From Acidobacteria bacterium AB60 (GTDB taxonomy: Bacteria > Acidobacteriota > Terriglobia > Terriglobales > Acidobacteriaceae), in NCBI GenBank assembly GCA_008682415.1, contig VANK01000001.1, positions 682,001-746,000 of the forward strand: 64,000 nucleotides of DNA. Reading direction: 5' to 3'. Of the stretch, positions 34,500 to 43,446 are shown piece after piece. Each line of letters opens with the position of its first letter. Position 1 is the first letter of the stretch. A program made the position numbers and the translations under genes. The notes below the pieces were generated by a model that worked only from the letters and a program-made list of their open reading frames with translations, did not search any database and was not told where the DNA came from.

Positions 34500-35534
34500 C
34501 TACTGGGCGATCCCGTCCAGCTTCTCCTGCCACTCAATGATCTTCTTAAGGGTGTCGTAGGGAACGCCGGCGATCGGGACCTGCCGGCCGTTCACTACAA
34601 GAGTGGGGGTGGAGTTGATGTTCAGATCTTCTGCGAGTTTGACGGACTTCTCCACCTCGTCGCTGGTTGCTGGTGTCTTCGCGCAGGCTTCTACCTTGGC
34701 GGGATCAAGGCCTGCCTTGGTCACCGCGCTGTTGAGCGTGAGCTGCGCTCCATCGGCGGTATTGAGGCCATCCTGCCCCTCAAAGGTAGCCCCGGCAAAC
34801 TGGAAGAAGGCGTTGCTGCCGCCGAGCTTGGCCACGCACGCTCCGTACTCAGCAGCCAGCTTGGCCTGGGGATGGATGCGTTCCAGCGGATAGTTCTGGA
34901 AGACGATGTGCGCCTTGGGGAAATCCGCTATGAGCTTCTCCATGTTGGCTTGGGCGTCTTTGCAGTGCGGGCACTGGAAGTCTGCGAACTCCGCAAGTTC
35001 GAGGGTTTTGTCAGCCGAGCCGCGATAGGGACCGTCGGCGCGCTGCTGCACCTCAGCGCGATAGGCAGCGTAAGGTTTATCGCCGAAGGGGTAGACATCT
35101 TCCCCGGCGATAATGTGCTTGCCGTCGGGCATCGCCCAGAAGAGAAACGGCTGCGGCTTGTTGTCCTTCGCATTCTTTTCGCTGATGTAGACGATGACCT
35201 TGCTGAGGCCCTCGATGGGAGTCTTGAGGATCGCCTCCACCTCCCAAATACGATCGGTATCGTATCCCCAGCTTGCGTTGAGGAAGGCGTTGATCTCTTC
35301 CTTGCTGGGGCCGGACGCGGTGAAGTTCTTAGGGTCGGGCTTGGGAAAGACCGGCGCCGCGGTGGGTGCGGGAGCGGACGGAGCCTGGGACTGCGCAGGC
35401 GCTGCCGGGCTTTCGGGAGGTGCGGCGGGTACCTGTTGCTGCGCGCCAGCCTCGAGTGTGCTCGCAGATACGGCCAGCAGGGCGGTTGCAGCCAGCAACC
35501 CGCCGCCGGCAAGACGGCCAATATGTCGAATCAA
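34500..35534 (-). CDS. DsbA/DsbG-like thiol oxidoreductase with Pro/Ala-rich linker
   Basis: A 344-residue periplasmic thioredoxin-fold protein. The TTG at 35534 is taken as start because AAGGAG lies eight bases before it and the signal peptide (IRHIGRLAGGGLLAATALLA) follows immediately; the upstream ATG at 35564 has no such site. After the signal come a Pro/Ala-rich linker (about 33-65), a conserved N-domain (72-170), and the thioredoxin domain with the active site CPHC at 188-191 and the cis-proline region NSTPTLVVNG. It likely makes or isomerises disulfides in exported proteins. Confidence 0.85.
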   Translation of the reverse strand: MIRHIGRLAGGGLLAATALLAVSASTLEAGAQQQVPAAPPESPAAPAQSQAPSAPAPTAAPVFPKPDPKNFTASGPSKEEINAFLNASWGYDTDRIWEVEAILKTPIEGLSKVIVYISEKNAKDNKPQPFLFWAMPDGKHIIAGEDVYPFGDKPYAAYRAEVQQRADGPYRGSADKTLELAEFADFQCPHCKDAQANMEKLIADFPKAHIVFQNYPLERIHPQAKLAAEYGACVAKLGGSNAFFQFAGATFEGQDGLNTADGAQLTLNSAVTKAGLDPAKVEACAKTPATSDEVEKSVKLAEDLNINSTPTLVVNGRQVPIAGVPYDTLKKIIEWQEKLDGIAQ

Positions 35535-35635
35535 AACCCATTCTCCTTGATGCGATGCATTCATTATCACGTCCCGCCGTGCCGCACGCCACCGGATGGC
35601 GCAAAATTGAACCGACGCGGCGCAGCGCCGCCCCA

Positions 35636-37279
35636 CTATACCTGGACCTTGACGGCGATCGGAAAGCGGCGCCCCATGCCGAAGGATTTGGCAGTGACCT
35701 TGAGGACGGGCGCGGCCTGCTGGCGCTTATACTCGGAGCGCTCTACCAACCGCACCACCTGTTTGACCAAGTCAAGTGAAAATTTGTTTACGCGGGCGAT
35801 GTCTTCGGGACTTTCGTAACGCTCGACGTAACCCTCGAGGATGGGGTCGAGCACCTCATAAGGCGGGAGCGAATCGGTATCTCTCTGGTCAGGACGCAGT
35901 TCCGCGGAAGGCGCCTTGGTGAGGATGGCTTCGGGGATGATCTCGCGTTCGCGATTGAGCCAGCGGCAGACGGAGTAGACCCGTGTCTTGACCAGGTCTC
36001 CGATCACCGCCAGGGCGCCCACCATATCGCCGTACAAGGTGCAGTAGCCTACGGCCATCTCGGACTTGTTGCCGGTGGTGAGGACGAGTGCACCGAACTT
36101 GTTAGACAGGGCCATCATGAGCGTGCCGCGAATACGGGATTGGATGTTCTCTTCCGTGAGATCCGGTTCGCGTCCAGCAAAGAGCTGATCCAGGGCGAGC
36201 CGGAATTCGCTGAATAGCGCGCTGATGGAGATCACCTCGTAGGAAACACCGAGATTGGCCGCGAGTTTGCGGCTATCGTCAATGGAGCCTTGGGAGGAAT
36301 ACGGACTTGGCATACCAACCGTCATCACATTCTCTGGACCGAGCGCTTCTGCAGCTACGGCGGCCACCAGCGCGGAATCGATGCCACCGCTGAGAGCGAT
36401 CAAAGCTTTGCTGAACCCACATTTCCGGACGTAGTCGCGCGCGCCGAGCACGAGCGCTTGCCAGGCGGCTTCCGTGTCGTCGGAGTGCGGATCCGCGATT
36501 GGCGTGTCAGCGAAGGGGTCCACGACCACCATGTCCTCTCTCCAGGAGGCTGCCTGCGCGATCAACTCACCCCGCGCGTTCAGAGCGAGCGAAGAGCCGT
36601 CGAAGATGAGGCTGTCGTTGCCGCCCACCTGGTTCGAGATCAGTACCGGGATCCCGTCTCGGTGAGCGATAGCCGAGAGCATTTTGCGGCGGAGTTCGCG
36701 CTTGCCGTGCCAGAAGGGCGAAGACGACAGATTGATATGGATGTGTGGATCCTGAGCCATGAGCTCCTCCATCGGATCGATGGAGTAGAGCCGGTTGGGC
36801 CAGAAGTCTTTGTCATTCCAGGCATCTTCGCAAATCGAGATAGCCAGCCGCACACCATCAAGTTCGACGACTCTTTGGGAGCTGGCCGGGGAGAAGTACC
36901 GCTGCTCATCGAAGACGTCATAAAACGGAAGCAGGCGCTTGTGCTGTTCCAGCAGCACGTGCCCCTTGTCGATGAGGACAGCGGCATTCACGGCACGCTT
37001 GTCGCTGATCCCGTCTGCCGGAAGGGCAACGCCTGCCACGACGGCAGTTGAAAGCTCGCGGGTGGCGACGGCGAGTTCCTGCACGGCGCTGCGGCAACGG
37101 GCCAGGAAGCTGGGCTTTTCAAGGAAGTCCGCGGGCGGATACCCGCAGATAGCGAGTTCGGAGAAGACCACCAGGCGTGCACCCATCTGCGCAGCACGCC
37201 GACTCGCATCGATGATTTTGGCAAGGTTCCCGGTAAAGTCCCCGATCGTGGGGTCAATCTGGGCCAGCGCGATCTTCAC
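35636..37279 (-). CDS. nadE: Glutamine-dependent NAD+ synthetase
   Basis: A 547-residue two-domain enzyme for the last step of NAD synthesis. The N-terminal nitrilase-type amidase removes ammonia from glutamine through E41, K114 and C150 (SELAICGYPP, EQHKRLLPFYD, SICEDAW). The C-terminal synthetase (about 280-547) adenylates deamido-NAD and has the SGGIDSALVA P-loop plus TGNKSEMAVGYCTLYGD. Length agrees with the bacterial glutamine-using class. It pairs functionally with nadK at 52867. Confidence 0.96.
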   Translation of the reverse strand: MKIALAQIDPTIGDFTGNLAKIIDASRRAAQMGARLVVFSELAICGYPPADFLEKPSFLARCRSAVQELAVATRELSTAVVAGVALPADGISDKRAVNAAVLIDKGHVLLEQHKRLLPFYDVFDEQRYFSPASSQRVVELDGVRLAISICEDAWNDKDFWPNRLYSIDPMEELMAQDPHIHINLSSSPFWHGKRELRRKMLSAIAHRDGIPVLISNQVGGNDSLIFDGSSLALNARGELIAQAASWREDMVVVDPFADTPIADPHSDDTEAAWQALVLGARDYVRKCGFSKALIALSGGIDSALVAAVAAEALGPENVMTVGMPSPYSSQGSIDDSRKLAANLGVSYEVISISALFSEFRLALDQLFAGREPDLTEENIQSRIRGTLMMALSNKFGALVLTTGNKSEMAVGYCTLYGDMVGALAVIGDLVKTRVYSVCRWLNREREIIPEAILTKAPSAELRPDQRDTDSLPPYEVLDPILEGYVERYESPEDIARVNKFSLDLVKQVVRLVERSEYKRQQAAPVLKVTAKSFGMGRRFPIAVKVQV

Positions 37280-37307
37280 ATTTCCAGTTTAAATGCGCGG
37301 GGCAGGC

Positions 37308-38822
37308 CTAGGTCCCGGTACCCGCGAAGACAACCACTACGGTGCGCAGGATGATCTTGATATCCAACCAAACACTCCAGTTCTCGATGTAGGTGACGTC
37401 GAGGGAGATGTAGCTGTCGAACGAGGGATCCTGGCGGCCCTGGACCTGCCATAGTCCAGTGATGCCGGGAGTGACGTCGAGACGGCGAAGGTGGCTCAAT
37501 TTATACTCGCGCACTTCACTGGCCAGCGGAGGCCGCGGGCCCACGATGCTCATATCGCCCTTGAGGACGTTGAAAAACTGGGGCAACTCGTCCAGGGAGT
37601 ACTTTCGCAGGAAGCGGCCGAGGGTGGTGATGCGAGGATCGTTGGAGATTTTGAAGAGAACCCCCTGGCGCTCGTTCATGTGCATGATCTCGGCCTGACG
37701 CTTTTCCGCGTCGCGGACCATGGTGCGGAACTTCATGCAACGGAAGACTCGTCCCCTTTTGCCGATGCGTTCTGAGGCGTAAAAGACAGGTCCGTGCGAA
37801 TCCAGCTTGATGGCAATGGCCAGGGCCAGCATTAAGGGGGAGAGCACCACAAGGGCGAGTGCCGAGAAAACGACATCGACGGCCCGCTTCAACATCAGCG
37901 CCAATTCAGGGACGTGGCCGCAGTGCAGAGGGATCGTCGGGAACTGGCCGATATATTCGATGGGCGAGTTCCAGGCCAGTCCATCGTACATCTCGGGGAC
38001 TACGCGAAGGTTGATGCCGTAATGGCGGGCTTTCTGCAGAACCTCGTGCACTAGTTCGCGCTGGTGCGGAGTGGTGAAAAAGATTTCGTCGACGAAGTGT
38101 TTGCGCGCGTGCTGAAACATGCTGTCAAGATCACCGACCACGTCGCCTGATTCCGCGACAAATCGCGAACTCGCCCCTGGGAACTCGATGAATCCCTTGA
38201 AGGTGTATCCAAGATGGCGGATGTTATCGACGTGGTGCCGCAGCGCGTGCGCTTCTGGGCCAGTACCGATGATCAGGACATTGCGGGTACCCACGCCCCG
38301 TTCAAAACGGCGATAGAGAAAGACGCGATAGACCAGGCGACGAACGCTCAGTGAGATCAGCACCAGGCCCAGGCTAATGAGAACCAGGCCACGTGGAATG
38401 CTGGAGGCGTGCACCAGGTAAATGGCTCCGGTGAGGAGCAGACCGGAGGTGAAACAGGCCTGAACCGTGCGCCGCTGCTCGCTCAGGAAGCCGCCGAGCC
38501 GAGCGGGGGAGTAGAGATGGAGCCTGTCGCTGATGTAGATCAGTGCGAAGATGAATCCGGCAAGAAGCGTCACCAGCAGTCCGGTGGATCGTCTGTCGAT
38601 CAAACCCATCTGCCAGAATTCTCGAACACCTGGAAAGAGCTTGATATATGCCTCGACGCTGGTGGCTACAATCACCGCCGCCAAGACGGTAACGGCATCC
38701 ATGAGCATCCAGAGCTTCGAGGTTCGGGGGGAGTTGCGGGTGATTGCGCCCTGCGCCTCCTCCATCCACTCCGAAGAAGCGGCTGTCGCGGAAACTCTTT
38801 GCCAGAAATCCGAAGTAGCCAT
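37308..38822 (-). CDS. Exopolysaccharide polyprenyl glycosylphosphotransferase
   Basis: A 504-residue inner-membrane initiating transferase (WbaP/WcaJ type). It moves a sugar-1-phosphate from a UDP-sugar to undecaprenyl phosphate to begin exopolysaccharide repeat units. ATG 38822 with GAGGT upstream is the chosen start. There are four to five N-terminal helices (about 40-165), a CoA-binding-like segment (NVLIIGTGPEA), one more helix near 310-330, and the catalytic domain with MKFRTMVRDAEKR, RKYSLDELPQFFNVLKGDMS, GPRPPL and PGITGLWQVQGR. It shares the polysaccharide role of the 4-12 kb block. Confidence 0.92.
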   Translation of the reverse strand: MATSDFWQRVSATAASSEWMEEAQGAITRNSPRTSKLWMLMDAVTVLAAVIVATSVEAYIKLFPGVREFWQMGLIDRRSTGLLVTLLAGFIFALIYISDRLHLYSPARLGGFLSEQRRTVQACFTSGLLLTGAIYLVHASSIPRGLVLISLGLVLISLSVRRLVYRVFLYRRFERGVGTRNVLIIGTGPEAHALRHHVDNIRHLGYTFKGFIEFPGASSRFVAESGDVVGDLDSMFQHARKHFVDEIFFTTPHQRELVHEVLQKARHYGINLRVVPEMYDGLAWNSPIEYIGQFPTIPLHCGHVPELALMLKRAVDVVFSALALVVLSPLMLALAIAIKLDSHGPVFYASERIGKRGRVFRCMKFRTMVRDAEKRQAEIMHMNERQGVLFKISNDPRITTLGRFLRKYSLDELPQFFNVLKGDMSIVGPRPPLASEVREYKLSHLRRLDVTPGITGLWQVQGRQDPSFDSYISLDVTYIENWSVWLDIKIILRTVVVVFAGTGT

Positions 38823-39326
38823 TATGACCTCACCACATAACCTAAGCAATCGCTACGGTTCCACTCTCTCCAACCAATCCGAGGAGTGATCCCTGCAAAC
38901 AGATACAAGGTGTCGTTTCGACGCGTTTTGGGAACGGATTAGGAAACCCGGCACGACGCCAGACTTACACGGACCGCGATGCCCCCGGGGTGGACAGCGT
39001 CGAAGAGCTGAGGAACATAGAAACGCTGGTTATTGTTATTGCCTAATCCAAACAGTTACGACTAGCTAAGGAACCCAGAGCCGGACTCCGCCTGCGAGGG
39101 GTGGGGAAACAGAGTTACCGGTCGGAACGTAGAACCCTGCGGGCAGAAAAATGATGGAAACAAGACGAGTATAACAAAATCGCCGGGGAAGAAGTTGCGA
39201 TTCCACAAAACCGCGGGAACCACATGAATGACTGCTTATGACTTCTTCAGCATTACGCGACGGGGTGAAGTTTGCAAGCCAAATCTTGAAAAATGGTTTG
39301 TGCCCCGGTTAGTGCTTTGGTAACCC
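38823..39326. other. Intergenic region upstream of the glycosylphosphotransferase gene
   Basis: A 504-base gap with A-rich patches (39141-39180 and 39280-39300). It must contain the promoter for the minus-strand gene at 38822. A TATACT -10-like hexamer occurs on the minus strand at 39173-39168 without a good -35. The long leader of about 350 bases could hold a regulatory RNA, but I could not match a known riboswitch. No gene is seen. Confidence 0.5.
39168..39173 (-). promoter_or_regulatory. Candidate -10 hexamer for the glycosylphosphotransferase transcript
   Basis: TATACT on the minus strand within an AT-rich stretch, about 345 bases before the gene. The expected -35 position reads AACTTC, so the match is weak there. 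Confidence 0.25.
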
Positions 39327-40199
39327 CTAGCGGCCGGGGAGGCGGTAAGCGTCCAGAAGCAGGAACTGCTGGATGTCGGGGTCTTCCGAGGTCAGGAAGT
39401 CTTTGAGGGCTCCGAAAAAGTGCGCTCTGCCCTGGTGCAGAAAGAGGACCAAGTCGGCGAGTCTCTGGGCGAATCGCATGTCGTGGGTGACGACGATGCT
39501 GGTAAACCCAAGCTGATGTTTGAGGCGTTGAATAATCCCGCCCAGGCGGCGGGCAATGATGGGATCGACCATGGTTGTGGGCTCGTCGTAGAGGACCACC
39601 TCAGGCTGGGCGGACAGGGCACGGGCAATCGCTACGGCTCGGCGCCGTCCGGTCGAAAGGCTTGCGGGCAGCAGATCTCCCACGTCCTCCGCTCCTACGA
39701 GGCCCAGGAGCCGCTCGACCACCTGTTGGATCTGGTCCTCTTCAAGGCCGCCTCTCTCCCGGAGCGGGAAGGCCACATTTTCGCGTACCGTCAGTGAGTC
39801 GAAAAGGGCTCCGTTCTGGAAGACCATGGTGACTCGCTTGCGGATGGCCTGCATTCCCTCTTCGTTGAGCGTCGTAATCTCCTGTCCTTCCACCCGAACC
39901 GAGCCGGCATCGGGTTTGAGGAAGCCCATGAGGATCCGCAAGGAGACTGACTTCCCTACCCCGCTCCTGCCGAGAATGCAGAGGGTCTGACCGCGCTCGA
40001 CCGTGAAACTGACTTGCTCGAGTACTGCGCGATCTCCGAAAGAGATTGAGACATCTTTGAACACGATTTCCGGCTGGGCTGCCAGTTCTGCGATCGAAAC
40101 AGCCGGTTCCGGGACATTTTCATCATCCCCAGTGGGCCGAGGCAACTCGGGCAATTGCTCTTCCTGGTGGAAATCGTCGTGATCGAAGGGATCAGGCAT
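39327..40199 (-). CDS. ABC transporter ATPase, MlaF/Ttg2A type
   Basis: A 290-residue ATP-binding subunit. Walker A GRSGVGKS is at 77-84. The signature region reads LSTGRRRAVAIARAL, with Thr in the usual second Gly position, and Walker B is VVLYDEPTT followed by the MlaF-typical MVDPIIARR. The late HDMRFAQRLADLVLFLHQGR is also typical. MlaF partners (MlaE permease, MlaD lipid-binding protein) move phospholipids between the membranes; they are not adjacent here. The first 40 residues are acidic and variable. Confidence 0.85.
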   Translation of the reverse strand: MPDPFDHDDFHQEEQLPELPRPTGDDENVPEPAVSIAELAAQPEIVFKDVSISFGDRAVLEQVSFTVERGQTLCILGRSGVGKSVSLRILMGFLKPDAGSVRVEGQEITTLNEEGMQAIRKRVTMVFQNGALFDSLTVRENVAFPLRERGGLEEDQIQQVVERLLGLVGAEDVGDLLPASLSTGRRRAVAIARALSAQPEVVLYDEPTTMVDPIIARRLGGIIQRLKHQLGFTSIVVTHDMRFAQRLADLVLFLHQGRAHFFGALKDFLTSEDPDIQQFLLLDAYRLPGR

Positions 40200-40255
40200 A
40201 GGCTATCGTTTATCCGAATCAGGATGCCCACTCGTTCGGGACAGAATACCTGGCT

Positions 40256-40903
40256 TCAGATTACGTGAAGCCGGCTGACACGCCGCACTTCTTCGGGAGT
40301 GTTCAAGTTCCAGAACCACTGGAAGACGGGAATGGCGTGCGAGTGGTGCACCAAACCCGCCTGCGCCAGCAATTCTGCCGGGATGATGCGCGCTGTCCCA
40401 TCGATCTGCTTTGCAGCGACATCAAAAGCCGCGAAACATCCGCGTCGCCCGGAATGCAATTCCTGCTGCAAAAGAGGCAGGAGAGAGCGGCGGATGACCG
40501 CCGGGAATGTCTGGGGGAATCCATTTGCGGAGACAAGGGTGACGGCAGAGCCAGTTATCCTGGCGTCGCTCACAAGGATTCGCAGAAGCGATGGCGGGAC
40601 GAGCGGCAGGTCGATGGGTATCAACACGACGAGTTCCGCCTCTGTGTTTGCCAGTGCCGAGCAGACTCCTGCCAGGGGCCCTTCCCCCGGCAGTTCGTCG
40701 CGGATCACCACGGCAAGATGAGCCAGTTGGGAACGTGCTCCGGAGATTGCCGGGCTCAGGCCGGCGCTTTGCAGTGTCTGCAGCGCCAGGGAGATCAGGG
40801 TGTGGCCCTGAATCTCGACGACTGCTTTGTCGCGCCCCATTCGAATCGAGTTGCCGCCGGCGAGAACGAATCCAGCGACGTCTTGCGCCTGATCATGAGT
40901 CAA
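40256..40903 (-). CDS. mobA: Molybdenum cofactor guanylyltransferase
   Basis: A 215-residue nucleotidyltransferase of the MobA family. It attaches GMP to molybdopterin to give the bis-MGD or MGD cofactor. The GTP-binding signature LAGGNSIRMGRDKA is at 14-27, and PIDLPLVPPSL is the metal-binding second motif. The start overlaps the stop of the M20 peptidase gene by ATGA, so the two are cotranscribed. No molybdoenzyme gene is nearby. It could alternatively be a related sugar or CTP transferase, but the RMGxDK motif favours MobA. Confidence 0.88.
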   Translation of the reverse strand: MTHDQAQDVAGFVLAGGNSIRMGRDKAVVEIQGHTLISLALQTLQSAGLSPAISGARSQLAHLAVVIRDELPGEGPLAGVCSALANTEAELVVLIPIDLPLVPPSLLRILVSDARITGSAVTLVSANGFPQTFPAVIRRSLLPLLQQELHSGRRGCFAAFDVAAKQIDGTARIIPAELLAQAGLVHHSHAIPVFQWFWNLNTPEEVRRVSRLHVI

Positions 40904-42270
40904 CGCCCTGCCTCTTCGAGAAAGCGAATGATGGAGCGGATACCGAGCTCGAAGTTCTTCAAATGGAACTTCTCATTGGGGGCGTGGAGATTGTCATCAG
41001 GCAGTCCGAAGCCCATCATGACACTGGGCAGACCGAGATGTTTAGCAAAATCTCCCACAATCGGGATCGAACCGCCACCCCTGATGAACACTGTGTCCTT
41101 GCCCCAGACTTCATGTAGGGCGCGGGTGGCGGCGTGAATGTATGGATTGTCGACCGGAATCAGGCAGGGATCACCCTGATGGATCAAACGCACCTGCACT
41201 TCCACTCCGGATGGAGTGATCTCCTCGACATACTCCTTGTATTGGGCGAAGGCTTTGGCCGGAGTCATTGCGGGCACCAAGCGCATGGAGATCTTCGCGA
41301 TTGCTCGCGCAGGAATGACCGTCTTGGCTCCCGCCCCGATGAACCCGCCCGGCATCCCATGCACATCAAGAGTAGGCCGCGCCCACGTCCGTTCCAAGAC
41401 ACTTAAGCCGGGCTCGCCGACCAGTTCCTTCGATCCGACTTCGGTCCTGCGATACTCCTCTTCGTCGAAGGGAAGGCTCTTCCAGGCAGCCAGTTCCTCA
41501 GCGCTTGGGGGAATGATGTCGTCGTAGAAGCCGGGGATGAGAATACGACCTGATTCGTCTTTTAGACGGGCGATGATTTGTGCCAGAGCGACAAACGGGT
41601 TGGGTGCGGCGCCACCATAGATGCCGGAGTGCAGGTCGGTCTTCGCGCCACGCACCTCTAGCTCGGTATAAATCATGCCGCGGAGGCCCACACACAGGGT
41701 GGGAAGTCCCGGCGCAAACAACTCGGTATCAGAGACCAGAGCGAAATCTGCGTTCAAATCCGAGGGTTTCGAGGCCACGTAGGCAGCAATCCCTTCCCCG
41801 CCGACTTCCTCTTCACCTTCCAGCAGCACACGCACGTTCAGAGGCAGAGCGCCATTGGTCTTGAGCAGTGACTCCAGGGCTTTCACATGCATGTACATTT
41901 GCCCCTTGTCGTCGACCGCACCGCGGGCGTATAGATTGCCATTCCGTTCCGTGGGCTCGAACGGAGGGGTGTGCCACTCCTCGAGCGGATCTGCCGGCTG
42001 CACATCGTAGTGCCCGTAGGTCAGGACCGTCGGCTTTCCAACCGCATGCAGCCAGTCCGCATACACGAGGGGGTGTCCGCTGGTCTCGATGAGCCGGACA
42101 TTCTCCATCCCGATGCGACGCAGCTCGTCAGCAAGCTTTTGCGCCGCTTTGCGGCAATCGCCCGCATGCTCCGGCAGCGTGGAGATTGACGGGATCCGCA
42201 GCAGGTCTTTGAGCTCATTCAAGAAGCGCGGATGGTTTTCGCGCGCATAGTCCACGGCAGTTGTCGACAT
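40900..42270 (-). CDS. M20 family dipeptidase
   Basis: A 456-residue zinc aminoacylase/dipeptidase (M20, PepV/carnosinase-like). ATG 42270 with GGAG at -12 is chosen over GTG 42279. Metal-binding residues occur in TYGHYDVQPADP (His, Asp), the acidic LLEGEEEVGGEG, and SDTELF; the late RGGGSIPIVGDF precedes the final His region. The dimerisation domain lies around 200-320. It is cytosolic, with no signal peptide. Translation is coupled to the downstream mobA. Confidence 0.92.
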   Translation of the reverse strand: MSTTAVDYARENHPRFLNELKDLLRIPSISTLPEHAGDCRKAAQKLADELRRIGMENVRLIETSGHPLVYADWLHAVGKPTVLTYGHYDVQPADPLEEWHTPPFEPTERNGNLYARGAVDDKGQMYMHVKALESLLKTNGALPLNVRVLLEGEEEVGGEGIAAYVASKPSDLNADFALVSDTELFAPGLPTLCVGLRGMIYTELEVRGAKTDLHSGIYGGAAPNPFVALAQIIARLKDESGRILIPGFYDDIIPPSAEELAAWKSLPFDEEEYRRTEVGSKELVGEPGLSVLERTWARPTLDVHGMPGGFIGAGAKTVIPARAIAKISMRLVPAMTPAKAFAQYKEYVEEITPSGVEVQVRLIHQGDPCLIPVDNPYIHAATRALHEVWGKDTVFIRGGGSIPIVGDFAKHLGLPSVMMGFGLPDDNLHAPNEKFHLKNFELGIRSIIRFLEEAGR

Positions 42271-42313
42271 CGGTGGCACTCCAGTCCAATTAAAAGAATG
42301 GCAGCAACACCAA

Positions 42314-42319
42314 AGTATA
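42314..42319 (-). promoter_or_regulatory. Candidate -10 element for the M20 peptidase-mobA operon
   Basis: TATACT on the minus strand, 44 bases before the peptidase ATG, in a locally A/T-rich stretch. The -35 region is not close to consensus. Confidence 0.3.
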
Positions 42320-42489
42320 GGCGAGTCCGGCCGCTCAGCTGCGTCTGGAACCCATCGTGATCCCGTCCCGATTCCGGCCCGCCTTTGGCGATCCAGGCTC
42401 GGTGGCTATTTCAGCTCAAAAGAACAATCTCCCAGAGTTCTTCATATCGGAAGATAGGATGCAGGACTGGCCTGGCGGTGGATGGCCAT

Positions 42490-42813
42490 TCAGTACCGGC
42501 CAACGCTGGGGTCGACCTCCGAGGCCCACGCATCGATGCCGCCGCGCAGCGACTGCGCATTCTCGAATCCCTGGTTGCGCAGCCAGACGGCGACATTCAT
42601 GGAGCGCACGCCGTGATGGCATAGCACGACAATTCGCTCATCTGGGTCGAGTTCCTGGTGCGCGCGCGACGGCACATCGCCCATGGGCATCAGGACACTA
42701 CCGCCAATCCTTGCGGTGGCGTACTCCCACGCTTCTCGCACGTCAACGAAGCGGGCTCCGTTGGTCTGAAGCAGGTTGGCCGCTTCCGTGGGCGATATCT
42801 CGTAATCCAGCAT
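42490..42813 (-). CDS. Single-domain rhodanese-like protein
   Basis: A 107-residue rhodanese fold. The active-site cysteine is C65 in the loop VLCHHGVRS, which has the six-residue length of sulfurtransferases. Also visible are the family motifs FVDVREAWEY and LRGGIDAWA. It transfers or carries persulfide sulfur in the cytosol; the acceptor is not known. ATG 42813 is used because family members start close to the first strand; upstream in-frame sequence is Arg-rich and atypical. Confidence 0.87.
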   Translation of the reverse strand: MLDYEISPTEAANLLQTNGARFVDVREAWEYATARIGGSVLMPMGDVPSRAHQELDPDERIVVLCHHGVRSMNVAVWLRNQGFENAQSLRGGIDAWASEVDPSVGRY

Positions 42814-42957
42814 GAATCCAGTGTACGGCCGGGGGTAGCGAGGAGAGAGCGAATACGCGGGAACGCGTCGGGTGCGATAGACGCGTAAGGACTTTCGCGA
42901 ACGAGCGTGAATCGACCGCCGGCCCCGAGGAGAAACAAGACTACGAAAGCGCATTCA

Positions 42958-43290
42958 TCAATGGACCTTCGCGTTGGCCATAGGGGGGTTGCAGATCCAC
43001 TCGTCGAACCCCTCCTCCAGCTGCTCGCGCCAGAAGGCGGTGAGCGGGTCCGACAGGGTCTCTTCTACGGTCCGAACGTCTTCGCCCATCATGCTCAGGG
43101 CCATATGCATCTGATCAGAGATCGCCATGATCCGGGAAAGGGCGTTGAATAGATTCCGGCTCACATCATCATGAACCGGGAGCGTGGAATGATACATGGC
43201 CGCGTCGATGCTGAGATCGTTCAGGGTCTTCTGTAAGGAGCGGTAGCGCTGCCCCATGGAATCGACGAGCTGGGCGGTTTCCGTATTCAT
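42958..43290 (-). CDS. Hypothetical helical protein
   Basis: A 110-residue soluble, mostly helical protein that I do not recognise. AAGGGGGG precedes the ATG. It is rich in Met, Leu and Asp/Glu (SRIMAISDQMHMALSMMG) and ends in a more hydrophobic segment (FDEWICNPPMANAKVH). There is no signal peptide or cysteine pair. A CRP/FNR-like palindrome lies 55 bases upstream of its start, hinting at regulated expression. Confidence 0.6.
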   Translation of the reverse strand: MNTETAQLVDSMGQRYRSLQKTLNDLSIDAAMYHSTLPVHDDVSRNLFNALSRIMAISDQMHMALSMMGEDVRTVEETLSDPLTAFWREQLEEGFDEWICNPPMANAKVH

Positions 43291-43344
43291 AAATAATCCC
43301 CCCTTGGGGATGCGAACAGTCTATGAAGGTTCCAGGGGTAATGT

Positions 43345-43360
43345 TGTGATCAAAGTCACT
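43345..43360 (-). promoter_or_regulatory. CRP/FNR-family operator-like palindrome
   Basis: TGTGA-TCAAAG-TCACT matches the CRP consensus TGTGA-N6-TCACA with one mismatch. It lies 55 bases before the start of the helical hypothetical gene. A separate perfect palindrome TTGTTAACAA is at 43405-43414. No regulator of this family is encoded in the window. Confidence 0.4.
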
Positions 43361-43446
43361 CAACTTGGCGGAAAGCGGGGCCAAGTCGGTGACGAGCATC
43401 ACAGTTGTTAACAAGTCGGACGGATCGACGCTCAAAAACAGGACCC

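Noticed and set aside
38823..39326. A possible cyclic-di-GMP or other riboswitch in the long leader before the glycosylphosphotransferase gene
   Set aside because: I compared it by eye with the GEMM pattern and could not align the conserved core or the tetraloop receptor. A covariance-model search (Rfam) would settle it.
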